Origin: Calothrix sp. MO_167.B12
GTDB taxonomy: Bacteria > Cyanobacteriota > Cyanobacteriia > Cyanobacteriales > Nostocaceae
DNA length: 64,000 bases
Reading direction: 5' to 3'
Assembly: GCA_030066045.1 (NCBI GenBank)
Contig: JASJCJ010000008.1
Span: 25,921 to 89,920 of the forward strand
The position numbers were made by a program, and so were the translations under genes. Under the pieces are notes generated by a model that was given only the letters and a program-made list of their open reading frames with translations, had not been told where the DNA came from and searched no databases. Shown in pieces: positions 18,775 to 27,756 of this stretch. Positions within the stretch are counted from its first letter, which is position 1. Every line of letters starts with the position of its first letter.

Positions 18775-20172
18775 TTAACTGGTAACTGATAATTGCTTGC
18801 CAATCGCTGGTAACTTACTTTGCTGCCAGAGATTCCTTAACAATACCCTGAAAATAATTCCCAGACCCATCAAACTACTAGGTGCAGCCATGAGATTGGT
18901 TACTGACAAAAAAGCGATCGCTAATACTAAATCTTGTTGAGCAGCAGTCTGTAGTTTGCTTGTGTACCAATTCATCAAACGTACCATCAAGCTACGCTTG
19001 CCTTGCACTTGGGGAACTCGCAAATCGCTGATTACAGCAGTACTCCAGGGACAATCTACGACCTTACTGGCTGCTATGAAGAAACGTTTAGCTAAATTAT
19101 CAGTACCTTGATTGAGACAATTTTGTAAAGCGATCGCCTCCAGGGCTGCAACCGTCATTCCTTGAGCATAAATAGGATTAAAGCTACAAATAGCATCACC
19201 AAACACTAAATAGCCTGCGGGAAATTTTCTCAACTTTTCATAATGCCGACGCAGGCTAGAGGGAAACTTGTAGGGAATTAGCCCTGACAGGGGTTGGGCA
19301 TTTTTAATTGTATTATAAATATCTTGGGTGGGTAAAGACTTGGCAAACTCCAGAAACCCCGCTTCTTCTAGAGGTGCGCGATCGCCCATATAACCGCCAA
19401 TACTAACTATCCAGCGCGATTCTTGGGAAGATACTCCATTTTCAGCCTCCTGAGCAATAAGTACCCCTACACGCCAGTTAGGAGCCGCTCCTGACACAAT
19501 TATAGCCGTGTCTCCTTGGAGGTGTTCGGGTTGGCGGCGATAGAGGCGGGTTGTATAACTAATATCCACACCGATTTGCTCTTCTTCTGGCTTTTGATAA
19601 CCGAGGTTCGTCAGCCAAGTAGGACTTTTAGAACCCCTACCAGTAGCATCTACCACCAAATCGGCGTTTAAGATTTCTTCCTCGCTGCTGCTATGACGTT
19701 GGATAAATTTAACCCCAGTAACACAAGTATTATCTTTTGTTGTAACTAAACCCAACACATGGCAATTTTCAATCGCTCTCACATTGGGTAAAGCTAACAA
19801 ACGCTGTCTTACCTGAGCCTCGAGTAAAGGACGACTCACCAACAAACCAGTCAAATCGTTGTCAGTGTCGTGCAAATATCCACCATTGATAAAAAACCGT
19901 GCTTCTTGCAAATGTGCCGGAATTGCTCCTTGGTTTTCTAACTCTTGGGTAATACCAGGAAAAAACTGTTCGATTGCTTCTCGACCTTTTAATAATAAAC
20001 CGTGGGCATGGCGACCTTGAGGCACACCCGAACGATTCTCTCCTGGCAAAGGGAAAATATCTCGTTCTATGACAGTGACTTGTTGATAATAATCAGCTAA
20101 AGACCGAGCTGCAAGCAATCCACCCATACTTGCACCGATGACGATCACATGTTGAGCAGTTTCTTTAGTCAT
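18775..20172 (-). CDS. FAD-dependent monooxygenase/oxidoreductase
   Basis: 465 residues from MTKETAQHVIVIGAS; the frame is open 15 codons further upstream but without a start site. N-terminal FAD-binding Rossmann motif VIVIGASMGGLLAARSLAD with ERD at the end of the second strand. The second FAD motif is YLVFGDAICSFNPIYAQGM, typical of the para-hydroxybenzoate hydroxylase / geranylgeranyl reductase superfamily. The C-terminus has hydrophobic patches that may touch the membrane. It is first in a two-gene unit with the saccharopine-dehydrogenase-like gene. A MITE-like element lies only about 32 bp upstream of its start. Substrate unknown. Confidence 0.82.
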   Translation of the reverse strand: MTKETAQHVIVIGASMGGLLAARSLADYYQQVTVIERDIFPLPGENRSGVPQGRHAHGLLLKGREAIEQFFPGITQELENQGAIPAHLQEARFFINGGYLHDTDNDLTGLLVSRPLLEAQVRQRLLALPNVRAIENCHVLGLVTTKDNTCVTGVKFIQRHSSSEEEILNADLVVDATGRGSKSPTWLTNLGYQKPEEEQIGVDISYTTRLYRRQPEHLQGDTAIIVSGAAPNWRVGVLIAQEAENGVSSQESRWIVSIGGYMGDRAPLEEAGFLEFAKSLPTQDIYNTIKNAQPLSGLIPYKFPSSLRRHYEKLRKFPAGYLVFGDAICSFNPIYAQGMTVAALEAIALQNCLNQGTDNLAKRFFIAASKVVDCPWSTAVISDLRVPQVQGKRSLMVRLMNWYTSKLQTAAQQDLVLAIAFLSVTNLMAAPSSLMGLGIIFRVLLRNLWQQSKLPAIGKQLSVTS

Positions 20173-20204
20173 GACGCTCACCCATAAACTCCAGAGACAA
20201 TTAT

Positions 20205-20366
20205 AGGACTTACACAACTGGCATATGTTTTCTGTAGGGGAGGCTGCGGTGTAGATTTTCTGCCCGCATTATTGCCGTTGCATGACGCTGCGATCATATT
20301 TGAACGTAGTCATCAGACTTGTAACCTCACGCACCAATCACCGATTGTGACAATTGCGTAAGTCCT
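20205..20366 (+). repeat. MITE-like element with AGGACTTACGCAA ends, copy 2
   Basis: 162 bp. The left end is AGGACTTACACAA (one mismatch) and the right end TTGCGTAAGTCCT. It sits directly upstream of the minus-strand FAD-oxidoreductase gene and may carry or disturb its promoter. Confidence 0.85.
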
Positions 20367-20803
20367 GAATTAAAAAGCATTAATTAACTACACATTGGTT
20401 CCAGTTATTTCTTAATTATGCAATTTTAGATTTTGCCTTCAGTCATTTGTCCCCGTAGTGCGTGGCATTAATTTTATAGTGCTACGTGACTAGGTTAGGA
20501 CATTTTTGAGAGCTACAACCTTTGATTAGTAAGCTTATTACTTACTCCCTTCCCGGCAGAAGATTACCTATAACGTAGGTTGGGTTGTAGCTTGCTTCCA
20601 CGAAGTGGTACGAAGTGTAGACGCAACAGCGGCTTGGAGTAAGCGAAGCTTTCTCGAAGAGTAGAGTAACCCAACAATATGCTGGGTTTCGTCCCTCAAC
20701 AAGCGCCTACAATTTTTCGGTAATTTTATAGCGGGAAGGGAGTATTACTTATTACTTATTACTTGCGCGTAGCACTATACCTAGCCCTCAAAACTATTAA
20801 AGT
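20367..20803. repeat. Nested inverted repeats
   Basis: An outer pair ACTCCCTTCCCG (near 20544) and CGGGAAGGGAGT (near 20733) encloses a GTAGGTTGGGTT-type element (from about 20575 to 20710). That element in turn contains the GTAGACGCAACAGCGGCTTG short repeat. No gene seen. This looks like repeats inserted into repeats. Confidence 0.55.
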
Positions 20804-20828
20804 AAAAAAACCCAGTTTTTCAACTGGG
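20804..20828 (-). terminator. Rho-independent terminator of desB
   Basis: On the minus strand CCCAGTT pairs with AACTGGG across a 4-nt loop and is followed by seven T residues. It lies about 30 bp after the desB stop codon and closes the desaturase set. Confidence 0.85.
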
Positions 20829-20858
20829 TAATAGAAAATTAATATTTTGGCTTTTTGC

Positions 20859-21983
20859 TTACTTGTGATGAGAAGTGTAATAAACCTTACTACCAGTATC
20901 AGGTACAAAATGGCAAGCAATACAAGAACGCCACATCGAAGTGAAAATTGGTTCTTCTGATTTACGGAAATATTCACCCAAAACAGGTTTAATAGCCTCA
21001 GTTGCTTTCTTTAAATTATAGTGAGGCATATTCAGAAATATGTGGTGAGCGACATGGGTACCAATATCATGGTGAATATGATTGATAAATCCATAGTCAC
21101 GGTCAATAGTTGACAATGCACCCTTGAGAAAAGTCCACTCTCCCTCACGATACCAAGGAATATCTGACTCTGTATGATGCAAGAAAGTAACTAAATCCAA
21201 CCACATGACAAACACAATGTAAGGTCCAGCGTAGTATTTCAATAACCACATCCAACCCCATTGATAGGTCAGAAAACCAAGCAAACCTACCATCGCTATC
21301 CATAGAACACTACTAGTAATCACATCCCATTTTTCTGATTTTTTAAACAATGAACTACTAGGAGAGAAGTGGGAACCTTCTTTATTGGGAGAACGCTTAA
21401 ACAAATATATGGGATAAGCAAACAAAAATAGATAATAACGTCCTATTTTTTGAATCCAGGGCATTGCCTGATAATCCGATTCCGAAACTGGATACCAACT
21501 TTCATCATTATCCAAGTGACCAGTATTCTTATGATGAGTTCTATGACTAATTCGCCAGCCATGGTAAGGCACAAGAATTGGCGTATGACAAATATGTCCC
21601 ATCAAGTCATTCAACCATTTATGGCGAGAAAATGATTGGTGTCCGCAGTCATGTCCAACTACAAACAAAGCCCAAAACATTGTGCCTTGCATTGCCCAGA
21701 AAATGGGAAAGAATAACCAAGAGTCTAATTTATATGCAACTGCATATAATAAAGCGATAATTGCGATATCCCGAAAAAAGAAAAAGAAGGATTTCCAGAC
21801 ATTAGGGATAAAACATTCCGGAGGAATTGCGGCTTTGATATCACCTAATGTAAACGGTAATGTGGTTACTTCCTGGGAAGATGTACTTTCAAGTTGATTG
21901 GATAACTCTATGGTGTTAGATTGCACGTTGTTTTGTACTGGGTTTTTGGATATGAAATTAACAGGGGTGCTTGTTGCAATCAT
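20859..21983 (-). CDS. desB: Omega-3 (delta-15) fatty acid desaturase
   Basis: 374 residues, integral membrane. Three histidine boxes for the di-iron centre: HDCGH (111-115), HRTHH (147-151) and HVAHH (310-314). The long N-terminal extension and the motif AAIPPECFIPNVWKS are typical of DesB. It introduces the omega-3 double bond into lipid-bound 18-carbon chains and is usually cold-induced. It is last of three desaturase genes on this strand, 361 bp after desA, and ends at a strong terminator. The gap to desA is long enough for its own promoter. Confidence 0.93.
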   Translation of the reverse strand: MIATSTPVNFISKNPVQNNVQSNTIELSNQLESTSSQEVTTLPFTLGDIKAAIPPECFIPNVWKSFFFFFRDIAIIALLYAVAYKLDSWLFFPIFWAMQGTMFWALFVVGHDCGHQSFSRHKWLNDLMGHICHTPILVPYHGWRISHRTHHKNTGHLDNDESWYPVSESDYQAMPWIQKIGRYYLFLFAYPIYLFKRSPNKEGSHFSPSSSLFKKSEKWDVITSSVLWIAMVGLLGFLTYQWGWMWLLKYYAGPYIVFVMWLDLVTFLHHTESDIPWYREGEWTFLKGALSTIDRDYGFINHIHHDIGTHVAHHIFLNMPHYNLKKATEAIKPVLGEYFRKSEEPIFTSMWRSCIACHFVPDTGSKVYYTSHHK

Positions 21984-22344
21984 GAATGTAATTCAGGCAC
22001 TTCTGACTTGATTACAATATATAACACCATGTTCAACTGTATCTTTATCCTTAGAAAGGAGGCTTAAGGAGGATTGAACTCTCAATGACTCAGTTTCAGA
22101 TACCTCAAGCCCTTACAAAGGGAGTGTTGAAAAAAAAGTTGTACATGGGGTATACATAGTAAAAACTATCAATTTTTTGCGCCTATACAAACAAGCCTAA
22201 TCGCACTTGCATTTTGGTAGATATTGTCTGGCAATTTTGAGATTATTTTGGGTAAAAATTGCCAGTAACCATTCAGATAATGCTGACAAAAATTAAATGC
22301 TTGGTAACAGATGAATTTACTTCTGTTGAAGCCGAATTCATTAT
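21984..22344. other. desA-desB intergenic region
   Basis: 361 bp, AT-rich, no supported gene. On the plus strand AAGGAGG near 22067 precedes a 24-codon frame at 22084, treated as chance. A desB promoter is expected here but could not be pinned down. Confidence 0.4.
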
Positions 22345-23397
22345 TTATTTTTCAGCATAATATTCATCGAAAGACAAATAACCAACGTCAGTTTTGTATA
22401 ACTGACATTTATCTGTCAAGCTCTTCATTAATGACCAAGAAAACTGACATTCCGGATGCAAATAACTACCCCATTTCTCTTGCAAACTCCGATATGCTAA
22501 ACGCAAATTGTAAGAAGGAATAGCAGTAGAAATGTGATGGGGCACATGAACATTAATGTCGTGACAAAGGATTTCTACCCACCGGGGATAATTGCAGTGA
22601 ATAGTTCCATTAAGCTGTGCTATGACTTGGTTCCAGTTATCAGCAGTTTCAAAAGGAACATCGGGTGCGGTGTGGTGTACATAAGTAAAAGTACTCATCC
22701 AAAAATGATAAACCAACCAGGGCACAAACCAGAACTTAACCCATCCCCAAATTCCCACAGTGGCTATGAGCGTCGGAAATGCGATCGCAGCAAATGCAAC
22801 TACCACAGCTACGGACAATTTCACATCAGCTTGGTCTTGTTTGCGGAACTTTCGCCAATCAAAATGGACAACAGCCCAGTGTCCAATGGAACCTACCCAC
22901 CAAAGGCGATTGAGTAGAAATCTCTGATACCTCCATTGCTCCGGTTCACTCCACCTCTCGAACACTTCTGTTCTAATTGGATGCCAAGCATTATCTTCAT
23001 CAAATTTGTTGGTGTGGGTGTGGTGGTGATTATGACCAATACGCCAAGAATGGAATGGATAAACTAATGGCATAAACACTAAATGTCCCACCAAATCATT
23101 TACCCAGCGACGTTTCGCAAACGAACGATGACCGCAATCATGACCGATGACAAAAAAGCCTGTCAAGGCTGTGCCGGTAAAAATCCACGCTAAAGGCAAG
23201 AGATACCAAGGTGCGATCGCTAGACTTAAATAGCCTAAAACAACCATTGATACACTGATGACAACTTTTCTGGCTGCCTTTAGAGGATTCTGTACGAAAC
23301 ATTCCTTGGGCAAGCTTTTGATAATATCTTGCAGTTTGAAGTCGGGACTGCCAACTTCTTGAGCTTGATTCTGGCTATTGATTATTGATGTAGTCAT
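22345..23397 (-). CDS. desA: Delta-12 fatty acid desaturase
   Basis: 350 residues, membrane di-iron enzyme. Histidine boxes HDCGH (86-90), HNHHHTH (122-128) and HVPHH (284-288). The N-terminal segment [20 protein letters not shown] is a hallmark of cyanobacterial DesA. It converts oleoyl to linoleoyl chains in membrane glycerolipids with ferredoxin as donor. It lies between desC (246 bp upstream) and desB, giving the order desC-desA-desB known from Nostoc-type genomes. The gaps suggest separate or additional promoters rather than one tight operon. Confidence 0.94.
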   Translation of the reverse strand: MTTSIINSQNQAQEVGSPDFKLQDIIKSLPKECFVQNPLKAARKVVISVSMVVLGYLSLAIAPWYLLPLAWIFTGTALTGFFVIGHDCGHRSFAKRRWVNDLVGHLVFMPLVYPFHSWRIGHNHHHTHTNKFDEDNAWHPIRTEVFERWSEPEQWRYQRFLLNRLWWVGSIGHWAVVHFDWRKFRKQDQADVKLSVAVVVAFAAIAFPTLIATVGIWGWVKFWFVPWLVYHFWMSTFTYVHHTAPDVPFETADNWNQVIAQLNGTIHCNYPRWVEILCHDINVHVPHHISTAIPSYNLRLAYRSLQEKWGSYLHPECQFSWSLMKSLTDKCQLYKTDVGYLSFDEYYAEK

Positions 23398-23643
23398 GAA
23401 TACCTAAAAAAGCGAACCTCGCAATGCAGTTACTGAACAACAAGTTTATTTCAGTAAAGTTTCGGAATACTAGCGTCTCGGATGATATCAATCTAAGCCA
23501 CTGTAGCACATCTAAATGGCGTTTTTATTATCCTGCTCAAAACTAATACCCCCGCATATTTCCAGGAAAAATGAACCCAGCAGCAGGGGCTGGACAGTGT
23601 CAAGAACTATGTTGTAAATGTAACTAGATTCTCTATTTAATTG

Positions 23644-24456
23644 TTACTTCCCTGCTAGCTTGACATTCTTGGCTAAACCGAGAAATTGCAACAGTTGAAT
23701 AGTCATCCAGGTCATATCTATTTCCCACCATTGCAGACCATGACGGGCAGAATATTGGTAAGCGTGGTGATTATTGTGCCAACCTTCACCAAATACTAGT
23801 ATGGCAACCCACCAGCAGTTAGTTGAATTATCCCCAGATTCGTGGCTGCGATAGCCGAATTTGTGGGTCGCGCTATTAACTAACCAAGTGCAATGCCATA
23901 CCCAAACTATGCGGGCAAAAACACCCCAAAAAACAAAAGACCAACCGCCCCACAGTAATAACCCTATTCCTAGAGCTACTTGGAGGAGAATCATATATTT
24001 TTCTAAAAACTGATAAACTGGGTCTTCGGCAATATCTTTTGTAAACCGAGGGAGTTCTGATAGATCGGATCTATGGTAAATTAACCAACCCATATGGCTC
24101 CACCAAAAACCTTGATTAGAGTCATGGGGGTCATTTTCTTGGTCTGAGTGTAAATGGTGAATGCGGTGTGTGCCGATCCATTCCACAGGACCACCTTGAC
24201 AAGCAAGGGTTCCGAAGAACACCAACAAATACTCCAGCCATTTGGGAGATTGAAAACTACGGTGTGTAACTAAACGGTGAAACCCTAGGGTGATACCCAA
24301 GCCACCTGTAACCCAATATAGGAGTAGAGCCACTCCCACAGCCTTCCAACTAAAAAAGTTAGGGAAAAAGGCAAATATGGCTCCGATATGCACACCGGCA
24401 AAGAACAGGGTATTTACCCAATTAATTGAACGTTTGGTTGAGGTAGCAATTGTCAT
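23644..24456 (-). CDS. desC: Delta-9 acyl-lipid desaturase
   Basis: 270 residues. Histidine boxes HRLVTH (60-65), HRIHH (97-101) and HNNHH near the C-terminus, as in acyl-lipid delta-9 desaturases. Hydrophobic segments flank the boxes. It places the first double bond in stearoyl or palmitoyl chains, making the substrate for DesA. It is the first gene of the three-desaturase series. It is divergent from the methionine gamma-lyase-like gene, with about 110 bp between the two starts. Confidence 0.94.
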   Translation of the reverse strand: MTIATSTKRSINWVNTLFFAGVHIGAIFAFFPNFFSWKAVGVALLLYWVTGGLGITLGFHRLVTHRSFQSPKWLEYLLVFFGTLACQGGPVEWIGTHRIHHLHSDQENDPHDSNQGFWWSHMGWLIYHRSDLSELPRFTKDIAEDPVYQFLEKYMILLQVALGIGLLLWGGWSFVFWGVFARIVWVWHCTWLVNSATHKFGYRSHESGDNSTNCWWVAILVFGEGWHNNHHAYQYSARHGLQWWEIDMTWMTIQLLQFLGLAKNVKLAGK

Positions 24457-24565
24457 GCAGTAACCTGAGTTATGAAATTTTTAGTCAAATCTGCGCGATC
24501 GCTTGGGGAAGCTAGGCGCTTCGTGCCATAAATCCGCAAATATTTATTGTGTAAACGAGAAACTC

Positions 24566-25795
24566 ATGAACAGCTTGGAACAGCTGCAACAAGCAGAACA
24601 GGCACTGTTACCGATTTTTTCTGGTATTGACGCTCAGGTCAAGCAAAATCTTCAAAAATTGTTAACCGCCTTTCGTCATCATAATGTAGGGTCACATCAT
24701 TTTGCAGGAGTATCCGGTTACGGTCATGATGATTTAGGGCGAGAAACCTTAGATAAAGTCTTTGGGGAAGTTATGGGTGCAGAAGCAGCAGCAGTGAGGG
24801 TACAGTTCGTTTCTGGAACCCATGCGATCGCCTGTGCTTTATATGGCGTTCTCCGTCCTGGTGATGAAATGCTGTCCGTCGCAGGCGCGCCCTACGACAC
24901 ATTAGAAGAAGTAATTGGTTTAAGGGGGCAAGGTCAAGGTTCACTTATAGATTTCGGCATTAGTTATCGGCAATTAGACCTTACACCACAAGGAAACATC
25001 GATTGGCAAGCTTTAAGTCAAGCAGTAAGGCATAATACCAGTTTAGTCTTAATTCAACGTTCTTGTGGTTACTCTTGGCGATCGAGTTTATCCATTGCTG
25101 AAATTGCCAAAATTATCCAAATAGTCAAACAGCAAAATCCCCACACCGTTTGCTTTGTTGATAATTGTTACGGTGAATTCATCGAAACCCGTGAACCTAC
25201 GCAAGTCGGTGCAGATTTAATGGCGGGTTCCTTAATCAAAAATCCTGGGGGCACAATTGTCACTGCTGGGGGTTACATCGCCGGTCGCGCCGATTTGGTA
25301 GAAGCCGCAGCCTGTCGTCTGACTGCACCGGGAATTGGTACTGCCGGGGGAGCTACCTTTGACCAACTCCGCCTCTTGTTCCAAGGGTTATTTTTAGCAC
25401 CACAAATGGTGGGCGAAGCAATGAAAGGCACTCATCTGACTGGTTACGTATTTGACAAACTCGGCTATCCCGTGAATCCTGCACCCCTGGCACCCCGTCG
25501 GGATGTAATTCAAGCCATAAAACTGGGTTCTGCTGAAAAGCTAATTGCCTTCTGTAAAGCCATCCAACGCAACTCTCCCATTGGTTCCTATCTAGACCCC
25601 ATTCCTGATGATATGCCTGGGTATGAGAGTCAAGTAATCATGGCTGGGGGGACATTTATTGAGGGGAGTACTTTAGAGTTTTCCGCCGATGGACCCTTGC
25701 GGGAGCCATACGTGGTCTATTGCCAGGGGGGGACTCATTGGACCCATGTAGCGATCGCATTAGAGGCGGCGATCGAGGCGGTGGGTGTTCCATAA
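24566..25795 (+). CDS. Methionine gamma-lyase-like PLP enzyme (aluminium-resistance family)
   Basis: About 409 residues from the ATG at 24566 (MNSLEQLQQAEQ); an in-frame start at 24503 would add 21 residues of non-homologous look. Fold type I PLP enzyme of the family often named aluminium resistance protein or methionine gamma-lyase family. Visible marks: RVQFVSGTHAIACALYGVLRPGDEML, VDNCYGEF, and SLIKNPGGTIVTAGGYIAG with the Schiff-base lysine in SLIKN. It probably splits a C-S bond; the true substrate is not known. A GxxExxY cassette follows immediately. Confidence 0.85.
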   Translation: MNSLEQLQQAEQALLPIFSGIDAQVKQNLQKLLTAFRHHNVGSHHFAGVSGYGHDDLGRETLDKVFGEVMGAEAAAVRVQFVSGTHAIACALYGVLRPGDEMLSVAGAPYDTLEEVIGLRGQGQGSLIDFGISYRQLDLTPQGNIDWQALSQAVRHNTSLVLIQRSCGYSWRSSLSIAEIAKIIQIVKQQNPHTVCFVDNCYGEFIETREPTQVGADLMAGSLIKNPGGTIVTAGGYIAGRADLVEAAACRLTAPGIGTAGGATFDQLRLLFQGLFLAPQMVGEAMKGTHLTGYVFDKLGYPVNPAPLAPRRDVIQAIKLGSAEKLIAFCKAIQRNSPIGSYLDPIPDDMPGYESQVIMAGGTFIEGSTLEFSADGPLREPYVVYCQGGTHWTHVAIALEAAIEAVGVP

Positions 25796-25813
25796 TACAT
25801 GGGTTAGAATTGT

Positions 25814-25840
25814 CTCACGCAAAGGCGCAAAGGCGCAAAG
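25814..25840 (+). repeat. Left inverted repeat of the GxxExxY cassette
   Basis: 27 bp beginning CTCACGCAAAGGCGCAAAGG. It matches the reverse complement of 26233-26259 at 25 of 27 positions. The pairing extends outward through GGGTTAGAA against TTCTAATCC. Confidence 0.8.
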
Positions 25841-25852
25841 AGGGAGGAAAGA

Positions 25853-26230
25853 GTGACGGAGAATGAGATTGCTAGGGAGATTGTTGATGCTGCTTATAAG
25901 GTGCATACGACTTTGGGACCTGGGTTGTTGGAGTCGGTGTATGAGGCGGCTATTGAATATGAGTTACGGAAGAGGGGATTGTGGGTAGTGAGGCAGGTGC
26001 CTATTCCTGTGATTTATGAGGAAGTAAGGTTAGAAGAGGGTTTTCGTGCTGATTTGATTGTTGAAGACAAGGTAATTGTTGAACTCAAATCTGTGGAAGC
26101 AGTACATCCGGTACACAAAAAACAACTCCTAACCTACCTTCGTCTTGCTGACAAGAAACTTGGTTTACTCATCAACTTCGGAGCCTCGTTAATCAAAGAC
26201 GGTATCTCCCGCATTGTCAACGGCTTATAA
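25853..26230 (+). CDS. GxxExxY protein (PD-(D/E)XK-like family)
   Basis: 125 residues from a GTG start, with a GGAGG site at 25842-25846 inside the spacer after the left repeat. The family motif is GPGLLESVYE (about 22-31), matching G-x-x-E-x-x-Y. It is followed by FRADLIVEDKVIVELKSVE, which has the D-(x)n-E-x-K layout of PD-(D/E)XK nucleases (D in RADLIV, ELK). Function is unproven; nuclease-like activity is inference. The gene fills the whole space between two long inverted repeats, which looks like a mobile one-gene cassette. Its codon use and higher GC in the first half differ somewhat from the neighbours. Confidence 0.82.
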   Translation: MTENEIAREIVDAAYKVHTTLGPGLLESVYEAAIEYELRKRGLWVVRQVPIPVIYEEVRLEEGFRADLIVEDKVIVELKSVEAVHPVHKKQLLTYLRLADKKLGLLINFGASLIKDGISRIVNGL

Positions 26231-26232
26231 AT

Positions 26233-26259
26233 CTTTGCGTCTTTGCGTCTTTGCGTGAG
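26233..26259 (-). repeat. Right inverted repeat of the GxxExxY cassette
   Basis: 27 bp beginning CTTTGCGTCTTTGCGTCTTT and ending GTGAG, starting 2 bp after the GxxExxY stop codon. The outer extension TTCTAATCC overlaps the stop codon region of bciB. Confidence 0.8.
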
Positions 26260-26263
26260 CCTT

Positions 26264-27463
26264 CTAATCCGGTAACTTATACTGCCCCACAATCCTCTTC
26301 GCAAACTCCGGCACATGAGCCTCCAACTTCTTGGCGTAATTCCGCTTCACATACAAATAATTCCGCGTAAAGTGGGAATCTATCGAGAACCGCGCATACT
26401 CCAACCCCTTAGGACCAATTTTCTCAATCACCACCCCCATGAGTTTCGCCGCCCACATCGGCAAAGTCACCCCCTTATCATAGGCTGGTATACTTTGTTG
26501 CACTGCTTGTTTGCGATCGCCCTTGGCAAAGACTGGCTGAGTCTGTATTTGCTCTTGCACCAATGACAACATTTCTTTCCCTGTATCATTCCGAACCACT
26601 ATCCATTGCCAACCAAAGGGTGCCCCCATATACCCAACTACTAAATCTGCCAGTGAATTTACGTAATCGAAGCAACTCATACAAGAAGGAGCAAATACAT
26701 CTTTGAGTTGGTTGGTTTTCAAGCCAAAGAAAGGCACAGTTTCCGTTGAGCCGTCTTCGTGTTTGAAGTGAACTCGAAAATCCTGCATGAATTCATAATA
26801 CACCACGGTTTCGGGGGAACGGCTGGTGGTGTCGAGGAATTTTTGCAGTCCGGCGCGGGTGACGTTATCGACGCAGGGTGTCCCCAAAACATAGAGTTTC
26901 TCTAAGCCCAGTTGTTTTTCTACGGCTCGTAATGCCTGGATTTGGCAACCTACCCCAATTACCAATAACCGTTTCATCCCCGATTTTTCGATTTCTTCCA
27001 GTACGGAAAGATTCGGGGAAAGGGTTGGTTTATTTACCCGTGCTGCCAGTATTTCCTCTGAGGTGCGGGCAATGACAGGCATGGGTTGAAAGCGGTCTTC
27101 TTTAGTATTTTGGACACAGACTACCCCTTCCACTAACCCACGATTGAGCATTTCAATGGCAATGGTGCTGACGATTCCCGTCCATTGAGCGCCGGGGATG
27201 GGTTCAGTTTTCCGCGCCGCCATCATTTCCTGATGCACCCCAAAGTAGAGTTCATCAGGGTTGTCGAGATTGCGATCGCGTCCGTGGCTTTGGGTTTCTA
27301 GTTCCTCGAATTGTTGATTAATAAAAGCACAAGCTGACTTGACATAGTGGACATAGTATGTATCGCAAAGTCCGCATTCGCTGCATAGTTCCTTGGCGGG
27401 GCGACGGCTACCTGGTTTGAGGGCTTTGGCTTTCTTGTGTTTGGGGAAATCTACTGATGTCAT
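26264..27463 (-). CDS. bciB: Ferredoxin-dependent divinyl chlorophyllide a 8-vinyl reductase (BciB type)
   Basis: About 399 residues from MTSVDFPKHKKAK; an ATG six codons upstream is possible. It belongs to the F420-hydrogenase beta-subunit-like family that includes cyanobacterial 8-vinyl reductase (Slr1923) and plant 7-hydroxymethyl chlorophyll a reductase. Iron-sulfur ligands are visible: ELCSECGLCDTYYVHYVKSAC near the N-terminus and APSCMSCFDYVN near the middle, with VGVGCQIQALRAVE typical of the family. It reduces the 8-vinyl group to make monovinyl chlorophyll, and FAD is expected as cofactor. Single gene; its 3' end touches the GxxExxY cassette. Confidence 0.9.
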   Translation of the reverse strand: MTSVDFPKHKKAKALKPGSRRPAKELCSECGLCDTYYVHYVKSACAFINQQFEELETQSHGRDRNLDNPDELYFGVHQEMMAARKTEPIPGAQWTGIVSTIAIEMLNRGLVEGVVCVQNTKEDRFQPMPVIARTSEEILAARVNKPTLSPNLSVLEEIEKSGMKRLLVIGVGCQIQALRAVEKQLGLEKLYVLGTPCVDNVTRAGLQKFLDTTSRSPETVVYYEFMQDFRVHFKHEDGSTETVPFFGLKTNQLKDVFAPSCMSCFDYVNSLADLVVGYMGAPFGWQWIVVRNDTGKEMLSLVQEQIQTQPVFAKGDRKQAVQQSIPAYDKGVTLPMWAAKLMGVVIEKIGPKGLEYARFSIDSHFTRNYLYVKRNYAKKLEAHVPEFAKRIVGQYKLPD

Positions 27464-27756
27464 TAAAATTTCGGATTTCAAAACTGTGGATGCTTTATTT
27501 CACAATATCTCAGAGAGGGGGATAAAGGTCATGGAAAGCATCAGAATCGATAATTGAGGTGATTTATTCTCTGGTGTTGTGCTTGGTGAAAGGTTTACTC
27601 AGGATTTAAGTACAAGTACTAAGGTATTTTTGTATATTTTTATTTTACAAAGGTATTATCTCAATTACTGTGACAATCATATTTCTTAAGCCAACCGTAT
27701 TTGCATATAACTAAACTTCTTTAAACATCTAATTAAGGGAATATAAGTAAAAATCT

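Noticed and set aside
22084..22158. 24-codon frame preceded by AAGGAGG between desA and desB, plus strand
   Set aside because: Spacing from the site to the ATG is too long and it lies antisense in the desB upstream region.
26264..27463. Naming the gene an F420 hydrogenase subunit
   Set aside because: The fold family is shared, but the cysteine layout and close resemblance to the cyanobacterial 8-vinyl reductase fit BciB better.
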